Below are positions 9,351-18,172 of a stretch of DNA of 64,000 nucleotides, piece after piece. Numbering within the stretch: the first letter of the stretch is position 1; the number at the start of each line of letters is the position of its first letter. Under the pieces are notes generated by a model. That model saw only the letters and a program-made list of their open reading frames with translations, had not been told where the DNA came from and searched no databases. This DNA is from Candidatus Heimdallarchaeota archaeon (GTDB lineage Archaea > Asgardarchaeota > Heimdallarchaeia > Heimdallarchaeales > Kariarchaeaceae): the NCBI GenBank assembly GCA_030149205.1, contig JASBSB010000003.1:1-64000 (forward strand), in the 5' to 3' direction. The position numbers and the translations under genes were made by a program.

Positions 9351-10085
9351 TTATGATTTTTTCGACAGGTTAATTTCTTCTTTATACATTTTTGCGGCCT
9401 TTCCAGGGTCATTAGAGTTTTGAATTGCTCTAGTGACAGAGTACATGACTCTTGACCCAAATATTTTTGCAAGTAACGATGGTGCCCCACCCTGAGCCCC
9501 TAGTCCTGGAGCCAACACAAATTGATTATCCAATTTTCCTTGAGCCTCATTTAGTATATCTTCAGTTATGAAATTGGTTGTCCCTATAACAACCCCATCT
9601 GCGAACTTACTACAGCTTTCTAGGAAATATCGATAAATTGGATAGTTTGGATTAAATTGATACTGAAATTCTGGATTAGACATAAACAACAAAGCTATTA
9701 TGCCAATACCAAGAGACTGTCCATATTCAAATGATTGTTGAAGATTTCCTGGATATCCAGAGACAGTAATTAAATCAAACCCTTCCTTTTTCACAGATGT
9801 AAGGGCTGCTTCATTAGAAGATCCAATATCTGAAAGTTTGTGATCAATGATAGCAATCCTGTCAAATTCATGAATTAACCTTGTTATACTCTGAATTTGC
9901 TCAAGGGTTGCTCCGAGAAAGAACTGCCGGTTGAGTTTAAAAGCTACGGCATACTCATAGGTCTCTTTAATCAGGTTGTGTGTTCTCTTTATTCTCTCTT
10001 CAATTGATCCTTTGTTTGGGTCACTCCCAACACAAAGTTGAGTGTTGAGTTCCTCAATTTTATCGATAACGGTTTTAGAGTTCAC
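9351..10085 (-). CDS. pyrF: orotidine-5'-phosphate decarboxylase
   Basis: A 244-residue enzyme converting OMP to UMP, the last step of UMP synthesis. The catalytic D-x-K-x-x-D tetrad is visible as IDHKLSDIGSSN near residue 81, with the phosphate-binding LAPGLGAQGG near 192 and an early substrate Asp in CVGSDPNKG near 18. The longer spacing and LAPGLGAQGG place it with the bacterial-type-2/eukaryote-like OMPDC group rather than the short methanogen enzymes. The start is GTG at 10085; the nearby ATG at 10098 is out of frame. It lies head to head with pyrE across an 81-base spacer that presumably holds both promoters. Confidence 0.9.
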   Translation of the reverse strand: MNSKTVIDKIEELNTQLCVGSDPNKGSIEERIKRTHNLIKETYEYAVAFKLNRQFFLGATLEQIQSITRLIHEFDRIAIIDHKLSDIGSSNEAALTSVKKEGFDLITVSGYPGNLQQSFEYGQSLGIGIIALLFMSNPEFQYQFNPNYPIYRYFLESCSKFADGVVIGTTNFITEDILNEAQGKLDNQFVLAPGLGAQGGAPSLLAKIFGSRVMYSVTRAIQNSNDPGKAAKMYKEEINLSKKS

Positions 10086-10166
10086 TACTGATTACCATAT
10101 TTAAAATTTTTAATCACTTCGATGTCCATCTAAACCTTAATGTAATTTTACACAACCAGCAGATTG

Positions 10167-10781
10167 ATGGATGAAAGAGAGCTTGTTATTGAGTTATTAA
10201 AGCATGAGATACTCCTCATCGGAGATTTCACACTTAAATCTGGACTTAAAAGCCCTTATTATCTTGATCTAAGATTGATACCATCCTATCCAAAGTTATT
10301 TCAAGAAGTAGTGTCACTCTTAGCTCAAAAGATTCAGAAAACAACAACAAATCTAAAGGGTATTGCTGGAATCATAACCGCGGGGATTCCTTTTGCCACT
10401 GGAGTCTGTCTTAAGCTACAGCTACCTTTACTCCAGGTGCGATCTGAGGTAAAAGATCATGGTACCAAGAAACTCGTTGAGGGAGTGCTCCCAAATGATG
10501 ATGGTGAGGTGTGTTTGTTAGATGATGTTATCACAACTGGTCTGAGCAAACATAATGCAATAGCATTCTTCAGAGACCAGAAGATCCCTGTAAAATATCT
10601 TTTCGTTGTAGTTGACAGATCGGATAAGAGTATGGACCTGGAAAAAGAGCTTGGTATAAAAATACATTCCTTACTTAATAAAAAGACTATACTGGAGGTT
10701 CTCAATTCACTGACAAAGGCAGATATCCCATCTCACTTTCTCGATAAAATAAAGACATTTCTTTCAGAACCATTAACCTGA
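10167..10781 (+). CDS. pyrE: orotate phosphoribosyltransferase
   Basis: A 204-residue enzyme that joins orotate to PRPP to make OMP. The PRPP-binding motif is VCLLDDVITTGLS near residue 112. The flexible catalytic loop has VRSEVKDHGTKKLVEG near 92, and the N-terminal substrate region is LKSGLKSPYYLDLR near 23. A TTG three bases earlier would give a Met-Met start, but the ATG at 10167 is the natural choice. It is divergent from pyrF, the next enzyme in the pathway, so the pair can be co-controlled from one intergenic region. Confidence 0.92.
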   Translation: MDERELVIELLKHEILLIGDFTLKSGLKSPYYLDLRLIPSYPKLFQEVVSLLAQKIQKTTTNLKGIAGIITAGIPFATGVCLKLQLPLLQVRSEVKDHGTKKLVEGVLPNDDGEVCLLDDVITTGLSKHNAIAFFRDQKIPVKYLFVVVDRSDKSMDLEKELGIKIHSLLNKKTILEVLNSLTKADIPSHFLDKIKTFLSEPLT

Positions 10782-10806
10782 GATAAAATAAATAACTTAT
10801 CAATTA

Positions 10807-10826
10807 TTCCACTTGTGTGGAAAAAA
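10807..10826. terminator. hairpin between convergent pyrE and pyrC
   Basis: A 6-bp stem (10807-10812 with 10817-10822) with loop TTGT is followed by A residues on the plus strand, which read as a T-run for the minus strand. It lies between two converging genes and may help end transcription. Short stem, so tentative. Confidence 0.3.
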
Positions 10827-10893
10827 TATATATACTGTAAAAAACCAATATGATTCAGTCCATCTTCAACTTGTGTCAATTGTCTATCAAATG

Positions 10894-11991
10894 TTATTTT
10901 AAGCTAACAGATAGAATTTTACCTTTCAATTTTAAATTGCTCCACAGTGACCATCCACACTTACTTTTAATTTCATCTCCTTTAAATGTCGTGAACTTTT
11001 CAGTATCTACAATAATTTCTCCTTTTGGTGGTGTTATTTTAACTTTTGAAAGCAGTTTTCTAGGATTATCTGAAATCATGTTTGTCAGAATTTTTTTTCG
11101 TAATTCTCCCCCTAAATGCTGATCAATAAGAAATGGATACAGTTCCTGAACTCCTGGAGCGCCAGAAATGGCATTTTTTTTGTCTTGAAGAGTGTGAGGC
11201 GCATGGTCACTGGAAACAATAGGTATTTTACCTTCTTTGAACAAGTCAGTTAGTAACTCTCGCTCTGATGGAACACGCAATGGGGGATTCATCACTCCGA
11301 GATTTTGGAACTCTGAAAGATCATTTTCTGAAAACTGTAGATACTTATGAAGAACATCCCATGTAACCTTTTGTTGGCCTCCCATAATTTCTGCAGATGA
11401 TCCCGCAGAAACATGAGTGATATGAAAATTCAGGTTAAATTCATCTTTAAGTTCCAAAACCTCATTAATAGCATTTATTTCTGCCTGAAGTGGTCGGTTT
11501 GCTGAATGATTTCGCCAGTCCAGAGTCTTTCTTATCAAATTATGATCTTCTGCGTGAAACATTACAATAAACTGTTCATTGCATGATTCTAAGGTCTCTA
11601 AACCAATTCTTAGATTCTTTTTTGAGATCATTAGGTCTCCTGTGGAATTTGCCATAAAGACCTTAAATATTTTTGTCTCTTTACTCAATTCTCTAAGCAA
11701 AGCAGGATTTTGGGTGTTCTTCTCTGTCAAACCCCCGACTAAATAGGTTTTCACCTTTATTGAATCCTTAGCGAGTATCACGTCACTTTTTGAATTCAAT
11801 TCCTGTTTTTGTTTAAATGATGCAATTGAGTCCATGACTGGAATTGTGTTTGGCATCTCAAGAGTTGTGGTTATTCCACCATGAAAGGCAGCAGTTTTGC
11901 CTGTGACGAAGGTTTCTTTCGCTGTTAATCCTGGCTGTCTAAAATGTACATGAATATCAATTCCAGATGGTAAAACTAGGTGAGAACTCAA
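10894..11991 (-). CDS. pyrC: dihydroorotase with shortened N-terminus
   Basis: A 365-residue amidohydrolase that closes carbamoyl-aspartate to dihydroorotate. Metal ligands are visible in GIDIHVHFRQPG (from residue 10), with LEMPNT near 44, MFHAEDH near 145, HITHVSAGSSAEI near 190, and IVSSDHAPHT near 265. The Lys in IFKVFM is the likely carbamylated bridge residue. Class I dihydroorotases normally have about 40 residues of beta strands before DxHVH. Here only nine precede it, and there is an in-frame stop upstream, so the N-terminal strands are missing. The start is TTG at 11991, with an AT-rich TATA-like element at about 12005-12021. The gene is 40 bases after the M3 peptidase gene. Confidence 0.88.
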   Translation of the reverse strand: MSSHLVLPSGIDIHVHFRQPGLTAKETFVTGKTAAFHGGITTTLEMPNTIPVMDSIASFKQKQELNSKSDVILAKDSIKVKTYLVGGLTEKNTQNPALLRELSKETKIFKVFMANSTGDLMISKKNLRIGLETLESCNEQFIVMFHAEDHNLIRKTLDWRNHSANRPLQAEINAINEVLELKDEFNLNFHITHVSAGSSAEIMGGQQKVTWDVLHKYLQFSENDLSEFQNLGVMNPPLRVPSERELLTDLFKEGKIPIVSSDHAPHTLQDKKNAISGAPGVQELYPFLIDQHLGGELRKKILTNMISDNPRKLLSKVKITPPKGEIIVDTEKFTTFKGDEIKSKCGWSLWSNLKLKGKILSVSLK

Positions 11992-12031
11992 TCTAACCTC
12001 ATCTTATAAATAATTATATTTGTAGAGTTTG

Positions 12032-14035
12032 CTAGTTTTCTGAATTAATCCCTAAGTTTCTAAGAAATGCTTTGTTATTGGGCTCTCTTCCCAAGAATTT
12101 TTCAAGAAGTTCCTCTTCATCAAATTCATTCCCAGGTTCTAGTATAAATTTTCTATAATCGTGACCTACAGCTGGATTATCAGGGGATGTATCTTCAAAT
12201 CTAGTGTACATATCTTGAGCAAAGACTTTACTCCACATATAACCATAATACCCAGCATCATATCCACCCATTAGATGACCAAATGCAGCAGCACCATTTG
12301 CACCTTCCAATTCTGGAATCAAAGTCACCTGTCTTTTAAGTTCTCTCCAAGTTTTTCCGGTGTCCTCAATTTTCTCTGTATGAATCTTCATATCAAACAA
12401 TCCAAAGAAAATTTGCCTTAAATTACCTAAACCTGTCAACGAATGTCGGGCTTTGATCATTTTTGTGATCAATTCGTCAGGCAAGGGATCACCAGTATCT
12501 TTATGCTTAGAAATTCTCTTCAACACAGATGGTTCCCAAATCCAGTTTTCTAGCATTTGTGAAGGAGCCTCTACAAAGTCCCTAGCAACTGATGTCCCGG
12601 AAAATTCAACATATTTTGATTGTGAGGTGGTTTGATGAATGATATGACCAAATTCATGAAACAGGGTTATTACCTGTCCATGAGTTAATAAGGATGGAGC
12701 ATCTTCTGTAGGTTTATTAAAATTACATACCATTGCTGAAGCGGTGGGAACTCTTTTTTGGTCTTCATATCTCTCACGAAGCAACGTAAAAGCTGCAGCA
12801 TGGTTGTATTTCCCTTCGCGGGGGAACAGGTCTAAAAAGAACACCCCTAAAAATTCACCGCTATCCTTGTCTACAATACTATAGGAGATTACATCTTGAT
12901 GCCAGGTTTCGATATTCTCGATTTGTTTAAAATTAAAGCCAAGAACTTGCTGATAAAACTCTAACATTTGATCAACTACGTAAGTAACAGGAAAATATCC
13001 CTTTATCACTTCTGGATCCAAGTCATAATTTCGTTCGTTGTATATTCTTGAATAATATCCTTGTTCGTATGACTGAATCTCAAGATCTGTATCTACTCCT
13101 TTTTCTTCTTTTTTGAGTGCCTTTAAAGCATCTAACTCCTTTTCTCCCAAAGGTCTAAGCTTGTTTCGTAAATCTTTTAGAAAGTCCATCACATTATTTG
13201 GATTTTTAGCCATATTGACCTCTTGAACAAATGCAGCATGATTTGGATACCCCATAAGCTCTGCCATCTTCCATCTGTTTTGAAGTGTCTTTTCTAATCT
13301 TTCAACGTTTCCCTGTGCCATTCCTCTCTTTGCATATTCCTCATATAATCTTTTTCTGGTTGTAGTATTTTTTGCGTATTGGAATATTGGACCGACCTCA
13401 GGGTAAGATAGTCCCACCAAATAATTACCATCTTCATCCTTTTGATATAATGATTTTGCGGTGTCTGGAACTCCATCTATTTCGGACTCTGAAAAGGTCA
13501 ATTTCACATCTATGTTATACAGAGCTTGACTGTATTCAACTGACATTTTGACGTTTTCCTCTTTGAGCTTTTTAAGTTGATCTCTGATATCCTCAGATAA
13601 ATCTAATCCAGACCTTCTTAGGTCTCTTATGACCCTGTCTAGTAATCGCAATTGAAGCCTGTCTAACTTTGGATTACTGTTCTTGTAAACCATTAATTTG
13701 TCATAAAGTTTCTTGTTCAGATAGAGAGAGATATAATATTGACGTAGTTCTTGATTTGCTTGGGCTGATGCATCTCTTAATGCTTTATCCTCTGCCACAT
13801 AAGCTAAAAATCCTGATGACGCAGTGTTGTCACTTGCCATTGCTGATAACCTCTCCAACTCTAATACCGTATTTGAGAAGGTTAGCTTAGAATCATCGGT
13901 TTGTAATATCCCCTCTATGATTTTATCACCTTCTTTTATCGTATCCTCTGTAATTTTTTTTACGTCCTCAGGTGATAAATCCCATCGAAGTTTACTTCTA
14001 ATTGGTTGTAAATTATCTTCTAACTTACTTTCCAT
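12032..14035 (-). CDS. M3A-family oligopeptidase (thimet oligopeptidase-like)
   Basis: A 667-residue soluble zinc peptidase. The zinc motif HExxH is LFHEFGHIIHQ near residue 467. It is followed by the M3A signature VEFSGTSVARDFVEAPSQM with its downstream Glu ligand and ENWIWEP. Near the C-terminus the substrate-binding Tyr/Gly region GGYDAGYYGYMWSKV is intact. Those features fit thimet oligopeptidase/neurolysin/PrlC rather than PepF (M3B). It probably trims short cytosolic peptides from protein turnover. ATG start. It sits inside the pyrimidine gene region, between the GTPase gene and pyrC on the same strand, with no evident functional link. Confidence 0.9.
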   Translation of the reverse strand: MESKLEDNLQPIRSKLRWDLSPEDVKKITEDTIKEGDKIIEGILQTDDSKLTFSNTVLELERLSAMASDNTASSGFLAYVAEDKALRDASAQANQELRQYYISLYLNKKLYDKLMVYKNSNPKLDRLQLRLLDRVIRDLRRSGLDLSEDIRDQLKKLKEENVKMSVEYSQALYNIDVKLTFSESEIDGVPDTAKSLYQKDEDGNYLVGLSYPEVGPIFQYAKNTTTRKRLYEEYAKRGMAQGNVERLEKTLQNRWKMAELMGYPNHAAFVQEVNMAKNPNNVMDFLKDLRNKLRPLGEKELDALKALKKEEKGVDTDLEIQSYEQGYYSRIYNERNYDLDPEVIKGYFPVTYVVDQMLEFYQQVLGFNFKQIENIETWHQDVISYSIVDKDSGEFLGVFFLDLFPREGKYNHAAAFTLLRERYEDQKRVPTASAMVCNFNKPTEDAPSLLTHGQVITLFHEFGHIIHQTTSQSKYVEFSGTSVARDFVEAPSQMLENWIWEPSVLKRISKHKDTGDPLPDELITKMIKARHSLTGLGNLRQIFFGLFDMKIHTEKIEDTGKTWRELKRQVTLIPELEGANGAAAFGHLMGGYDAGYYGYMWSKVFAQDMYTRFEDTSPDNPAVGHDYRKFILEPGNEFDEEELLEKFLGREPNNKAFLRNLGINSEN

Positions 14036-14096
14036 TATTTAGTATCTTCCTAGAATTTAAAAAAGTACTGAAAAGGCGAATGTTAGAATTAGATAT

Positions 14097-14630
14097 TTAA
14101 AGTTGAGATTTTGATATTTCTTTAACCAATGTAGTAAACACATCATTAATTCTTGACCCCATGACAGCAGAGGTTTCAATATAGTGACAAGGAACCTGAA
14201 GCTCTGAAGATATCTGCTGTCTTAGTTGTAATGCGACTGTTGGTAGCACAATTCTCTTACTTTCAAGGTCTGATTTGTTGCCAACCAATAGAATTGGAGA
14301 GTATAATTCTTGAAGTCTAATTTCTTCTATCCATGTTTCCAGTTTTCTGAATGAATCTAAATTTGTAATATCGTACACCAAAATTATTCCCTTTGTCCCC
14401 TTGTAATAGAGGTCCCTAATAGATTGAAAGGTGTTATGACCAGCAAGATCCCAAATTTGTAGTTCATAGTTACCAAATGGTTTAACATCAAAGTCAGCCC
14501 CAATTGTTGGGTTATATGAGATAGAAAAGGTTTCATTTATGAACCTCTTACGAATACTTGTTTTACCAACAAATTTGTCTCCTAAGAGGATGATTTTGAA
14601 GAGTTCTTTAGAAGAGGAGGATGCAGTCAC
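14097..14630 (-). CDS. Rab/Ras-like small GTPase with His at the Gln61 position
   Basis: A 177-residue GTPase of the Rab/Ras superfamily, typical of Asgard genomes. G1 is GDKFVGKTS (17-25), the switch I Thr is in NPTIGADF (40-47), G3 is WDLAGH (60-65), G4 is GNKSDL near 117-122, and G5 is ETSA near 149. The residue equivalent to catalytic Gln61 of Ras is His65. In Ras that exchange strongly reduces hydrolysis, so this protein may be slow or need a partner. There is no C-terminal Cys prenylation motif; membrane attachment is unclear. GTG start with TTTATAAA about 31 bases upstream, consistent with a leaderless or nearly leaderless message. It is followed 61 bases later by the M3 peptidase. Confidence 0.9.
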   Translation of the reverse strand: MTASSSSKELFKIILLGDKFVGKTSIRKRFINETFSISYNPTIGADFDVKPFGNYELQIWDLAGHNTFQSIRDLYYKGTKGIILVYDITNLDSFRKLETWIEEIRLQELYSPILLVGNKSDLESKRIVLPTVALQLRQQISSELQVPCHYIETSAVMGSRINDVFTTLVKEISKSQL

Positions 14631-14943
14631 TGTACTCGTTTACTTTAGCATACATCCTTTATAAATATTATTAGCTTGACATGTTACTTATTCTTAAAAA
14701 ATTGGAAGGATTCACATTATTTTAATGGATTTTTGACAAATTTACAAAAATTTAATTATCGATAAATTAATTTTAATTTAGTGTACACAAAGAACAAAAA
14801 ATCTCTGTTCTTATCGTTTTATTCATTAGTTTTGGTGACTGAATTAGTTGTTTTCCATATTGATAATTAAATTTTGTAAAGAAAAAAGGATTACAACTAC
14901 ACTTAACTCTTAAAGTTTTTTAATAGAATGGTGAATTTAACGT
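14631..14943. promoter_or_regulatory. divergent promoter region between GTPase and the 14944 gene
   Basis: This is 313 bases of very AT-rich DNA without a credible open reading frame. It holds the TATA box of the GTPase gene (14658-14667), the palindrome GTGTACAC at 14781-14788, and directly after it a perfect 7-bp inverted repeat (14790-14796 with 14806-14812, 9-base loop). Near the plus-strand gene, CTTAAAGTTTTTTAATAG at about 14908-14926 could serve as its TATA region. The paired palindromes suggest a regulator site, by inference only. Confidence 0.4.
14658..14667 (-). promoter_or_regulatory. TATA box of the Rab-like GTPase gene
   Basis: TTTATAAA is centred about 31 bases before the GTG start at 14630, the usual archaeal spacing when the start codon is at or just after the transcription start. 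Confidence 0.5.
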
Positions 14944-15708
14944 ATGAGTTGGACTAGAGAGATTACAGTCGATTTATGGCGGACCTCAACACATAGTGTG
15001 AACATTGGTATAAACAAACAAGAGCAGTTAATGTCAAAATCTCGACAATTTACCAAAGATACTGAGATTATAGGTGAGATATCTGAGAAGGGTGAAACTA
15101 CAGGATACGTAACTTATCGAAAAGATCAGTGGGATTCCAGTGAAGAAAAGCGGTTAGTTATAAAGATTTTTTCCGATTCTATAGGTTGGAAATCATCTAT
15201 GGAAGAGTTACATGCTCGAGAATTATCACAGAGTTTTTCGATAAACGAGGCTCTACCAATGTTTTCTACAAATATAAATAGGCTTGATTACTTGTTATTA
15301 ATTGAAAAAGTTCATCTTGGAGTTAGTTTCAATCAAGAGAAATATGTCTGTTTCTTGATCGATGACAAAACTGGGGAAGGAATGCCCATTCAGTTGGTTT
15401 CTGAAAGGATTTCAATAGGAGGTGACTGGTATGTCCTGGATCACCATGGAAACAAAATTGCAGAGATAGATGGAAAAAGCTTCAATATTGGCGGGAAATA
15501 TGTGATTAGGATGATTGACAACCTAGGTGTCTTTGAAAGAGAGTTAGTGGAAATTCTTGTGTTATTTGCCACATATTTAAAATTTAAAGATGAAGTGGAG
15601 AAGGATATAATGGAGAAGATCAAGCAACTAAGGCAATCAGAGGGAAATATCAAGGTGGATCCTGATGAATTAGCGCTTTATAGAAACCCTCGACGCATAA
15701 AAGTCTAA
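14944..15708 (+). CDS. uncharacterised protein, possible tubby/LURP-one-related (LOR) fold
   Basis: A 254-residue soluble protein without signal peptide or membrane segment. I do not recognise a named family. Residues about 150-188 contain two beta-hairpin units of the kind seen in LOR/tubby-like proteins, with WYVLDHHGNKIAEIDGK followed by FNIGGKYVIRM, resembling the phrase 'Y-x-hh-D-x-x-G-x-h-h-h-x-h-x-G' of that fold. The resemblance is partial and I would not assign function from it. The C-terminus is a charged helix. ATG start. It is divergent from the GTPase gene and lies 69 bases before pyrB on the same strand, so it could share transcripts with pyrBI. Confidence 0.5.
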   Translation: MSWTREITVDLWRTSTHSVNIGINKQEQLMSKSRQFTKDTEIIGEISEKGETTGYVTYRKDQWDSSEEKRLVIKIFSDSIGWKSSMEELHARELSQSFSINEALPMFSTNINRLDYLLLIEKVHLGVSFNQEKYVCFLIDDKTGEGMPIQLVSERISIGGDWYVLDHHGNKIAEIDGKSFNIGGKYVIRMIDNLGVFERELVEILVLFATYLKFKDEVEKDIMEKIKQLRQSEGNIKVDPDELALYRNPRRIKV

Positions 15709-15777
15709 TTCAAATTCAAAATTCGATTCTTTGGATGACTTTTTAACCAGACCTTTCGATATTTGATATAGATTGTT

Positions 15778-16683
15778 ATGGAACATCTTGTATCTATAAG
15801 AGATATTACAAAAGATGAAATTGAGAAATTAATCAATCAAGCACTTCGGATTGAAAAAAATCCTAGTGAATTTGTTGGGAGACTAAAAGGTAAAATCCTT
15901 GCCACTCTGTTTTATGAGCCAAGTACCAGAACTCGACTCTCCTTCGAATCTGCGATGTTAAGGTTAGGAGGTAATGTTCTTGGGTTTGCTGACGCAAAAA
16001 TTAGCTCAGTTAAAAAGGGGGAATCTATCGCAGATACAATTCGTATGGCTGCATCCTATAGTGACATCATAGTTCTAAGACATTTTCTTGAGGGAAGTGG
16101 CAGAGTTGCAACCGAATTTAGTGATGTACCTGTCATAAGTGGTGGAACAGGAATTCAAGAACACCCCTCACAAGCCCTGTTAGATGTGTACACTATCTAC
16201 AAGCATTTTGGGAGGCTTTCTAATCTCAAAGTAGGATTAGTCGGAGATTTAAGATATGGTCGAACAATTCCTTCTCTGTTATACACACTCGCAAAATTTG
16301 ATAATAATGTTGTATATCTATTCTCTCCGCGTGAGCTAAGAGTGAGAATGAGTGTAATGAATGACATTCAAAACAAACTTGAGGTTCATATTGGTGAAGA
16401 CCTCGATAAACATATCGACAAGCTGGATTTAATATATGTTACAAGAGTTCAAAAGGAAAGATTTCCAGATGAGGCAAGTTATGAGCGTGTTAAAGATTTC
16501 TATGTGATCGATAAGGACACGGTTTCTAAGGCAAAGGATGACTTTATAATCTTACATCCACTTCCAAGAGTCAATGAGATAGCTTATGAGGTGGATAAAA
16601 CACCTTATGCAAAATATTTTGAGCAGGCGAAAAACGGAGTCTGGATGAGAATGGCTCTTCTTTTGACCTTGTTGGAGGAATAG
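15778..16683 (+). CDS. pyrB: aspartate carbamoyltransferase catalytic chain
   Basis: A 301-residue enzyme that makes carbamoyl-aspartate from carbamoyl phosphate and aspartate, the committed pyrimidine step. The carbamoyl phosphate motif is FYEPSTRTRLSFESAM (residues 45-60); the 80s loop Ser/Lys region is ISSVKKGESI near 78; HPSQALLDVYTI near 128 and HPLPRVNEI near 260 complete the active site. Length and motifs are normal. It is followed after two bases by pyrI, so the two form one operon and presumably the classical c6r6 holoenzyme. Confidence 0.95.
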   Translation: MEHLVSIRDITKDEIEKLINQALRIEKNPSEFVGRLKGKILATLFYEPSTRTRLSFESAMLRLGGNVLGFADAKISSVKKGESIADTIRMAASYSDIIVLRHFLEGSGRVATEFSDVPVISGGTGIQEHPSQALLDVYTIYKHFGRLSNLKVGLVGDLRYGRTIPSLLYTLAKFDNNVVYLFSPRELRVRMSVMNDIQNKLEVHIGEDLDKHIDKLDLIYVTRVQKERFPDEASYERVKDFYVIDKDTVSKAKDDFIILHPLPRVNEIAYEVDKTPYAKYFEQAKNGVWMRMALLLTLLEE

Positions 16684-16685
16684 TT

Positions 16686-17150
16686 ATGAAGACAAATGAG
16701 ATGTTAGTTTCAAAAATTAAAGAGGGAACAGTTATTGACAGAATTCCTGCTGGAAAGGCATTGAAATGTGTCAGTCTACTAAAAGTCGAAGAAGACCCTA
16801 AAACTATAATTACTATCGGAATGAGGGTACATTCAGATAAAGTAGGTATGAAAGATATTGTCAAAATTCATGGGAGATTTTTAACCGAAAATGAAAAAGA
16901 TGCACTTGCACTGTTTATCCCTGGGACAATGATTAGTTATATTGAAGATTACAATGTTTCGAAGAAAGAGTATTTAGAGACCCCTGATGAGGTCACTGAT
17001 GTTTTAGTTTGTAACAACCCCACATGTGCAACAAATTATAGAGAACCAGTAGTTACCAAATTTACAATTATGCAGAAAGAACCCATACTTGCAAGGTGTT
17101 TGTACTGTGACCGTGTAATGTTAGAAAAAAACATAATGGATCAGTTTTGA
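16686..17150 (+). CDS. pyrI: aspartate carbamoyltransferase regulatory chain
   Basis: A 154-residue zinc-containing regulatory subunit. The nucleotide-binding domain begins with GTVIDRIPAGKAL near residue 14. The zinc domain has the four Cys in CNNPTC (near 109-114) and CLYC (near 138-141). It binds ATP, CTP or UTP to tune PyrB. It starts two bases after the pyrB stop codon. With pyrI present, pathway feedback is probably at the enzyme level. Confidence 0.95.
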   Translation: MKTNEMLVSKIKEGTVIDRIPAGKALKCVSLLKVEEDPKTIITIGMRVHSDKVGMKDIVKIHGRFLTENEKDALALFIPGTMISYIEDYNVSKKEYLETPDEVTDVLVCNNPTCATNYREPVVTKFTIMQKEPILARCLYCDRVMLEKNIMDQF

Positions 17151-17206
17151 TATAGTTGTCCGCTTAGATGAGGAAATTAATTAATACAGGATATTAGATT
17201 TGAGTT

Positions 17207-17533
17207 ATGGATGAATCAGATGAAGAACTCAAAAAAATATTGAGTTTAAAAGAATTGATTCATTCACCTGTAAGACTTGCAGTTCTTATGTTTTTGCTCC
17301 CAAGAACTTGGTGTACCTTTACAGAGCTTCAGATTGCGTTAAATCTCACTTCAGGAAATCTTTCAACCCATCTTAAGAAACTTGAGGAGGGAGAACTGAT
17401 AATTATTAGCAAAAAATTTGTCAACCGGAAACCAACGACTTCAATCCAAATTACGTTAATTGGACAGAAAGCCCTTGATGATTATGTGAATGAGTTAAAA
17501 GATATCATTCAGTATCATGACTCAACTCTTTGA
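17207..17533 (+). CDS. winged helix-turn-helix transcription regulator
   Basis: A 108-residue DNA-binding protein. An N-terminal helix is followed by SPVRLAVLMFLL (helix 1), FTELQIALNLTSGNLSTHLKKLEEGELI (helix-turn-helix, recognition helix near 50-60) and a wing, ISKKFVNRKPTTSIQITL. This matches short archaeal ArsR/MarR-like regulators of the kind often placed beside a membrane protein gene. No metal-binding Cys cluster typical of ArsR sensors is seen. It converges with the membrane protein gene at 17522-18172, overlapping by 12 bases. Its target is unknown; the neighbouring ABC transporter is one candidate. Confidence 0.82.
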   Translation: MDESDEELKKILSLKELIHSPVRLAVLMFLLPRTWCTFTELQIALNLTSGNLSTHLKKLEEGELIIISKKFVNRKPTTSIQITLIGQKALDDYVNELKDIIQYHDSTL

Positions 17534-18172
17534 ATCCATTAGTTCAAGCAAACCTGAGAAAAACATAGGGATTCCAAACCCTAATCCGAGTGATAACCCA
17601 AAGAAAACAACCAACTTATTACCGTAGATCAAAGCCAAGATTAATGTTAACGTTCCCACTAAGAATGGAAGTACGCCAACAGAATACACCAGAAATTTTC
17701 TTCCAAAATGAAGGAAAGATACATCCTTATCCTGAATTATTGATAAAGTGATAACAATTCCAAAAATAATCCCTACGAGTGGAGTGATGAAGTAATATAA
17801 CTGTAAAATAATTAGCAGGCTGATGAATACCCAAGCAGCGAAGGTTATCACGATGAAAATGAGTTGAAACCTTCTGTTAACCTTTGAGGTGACTGTTGGC
17901 TCTTTCTCATATTTCTTTGTATATCTTGAGAATATTGCCCAATAGAATACACCTCCAACCGATGGAAAAGCCCATACTAGAATAAGATAAATTGATAAAT
18001 TGTTTGAAAGAAAGATATAATCTAAGACACCGGCTTGAATAAACAAAGTTCCCCAGATAAGATTGATCATGGATGCAACATCTCGAAAGGTTCGAATCTC
18101 ATAAGATTTAATTGTCTCAATATAATTGATCACCTGACCTAGTTCTTGATTTGATGTGTTAGGGTCATTCAT
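17522..18172 (-). CDS. multi-pass membrane protein of unknown function
   Basis: A 216-residue protein with about six membrane segments (roughly residues 31-51, 58-78, 102-122, 126-146, 162-182, 187-208) and a short cytosolic N-terminus. The basic loop SRYTKKYEKEP follows the second segment. No conserved catalytic or transport motif can be seen. Pairing of a small winged-helix regulator with such a membrane protein is common in archaea and suggests co-regulation or a sensor role, by inference. The start is ATG at 18172. Confidence 0.65.
   Translation of the reverse strand: MNDPNTSNQELGQVINYIETIKSYEIRTFRDVASMINLIWGTLFIQAGVLDYIFLSNNLSIYLILVWAFPSVGGVFYWAIFSRYTKKYEKEPTVTSKVNRRFQLIFIVITFAAWVFISLLIILQLYYFITPLVGIIFGIVITLSIIQDKDVSFLHFGRKFLVYSVGVLPFLVGTLTLILALIYGNKLVVFFGLSLGLGFGIPMFFSGLLELMDSKS

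Noticed and set aside
10850..11122. Plus-strand frame of 90 codons opposite the pyrC 3' end
   Set aside because: It is antisense to conserved PyrC sequence and its translation has no recognisable features.
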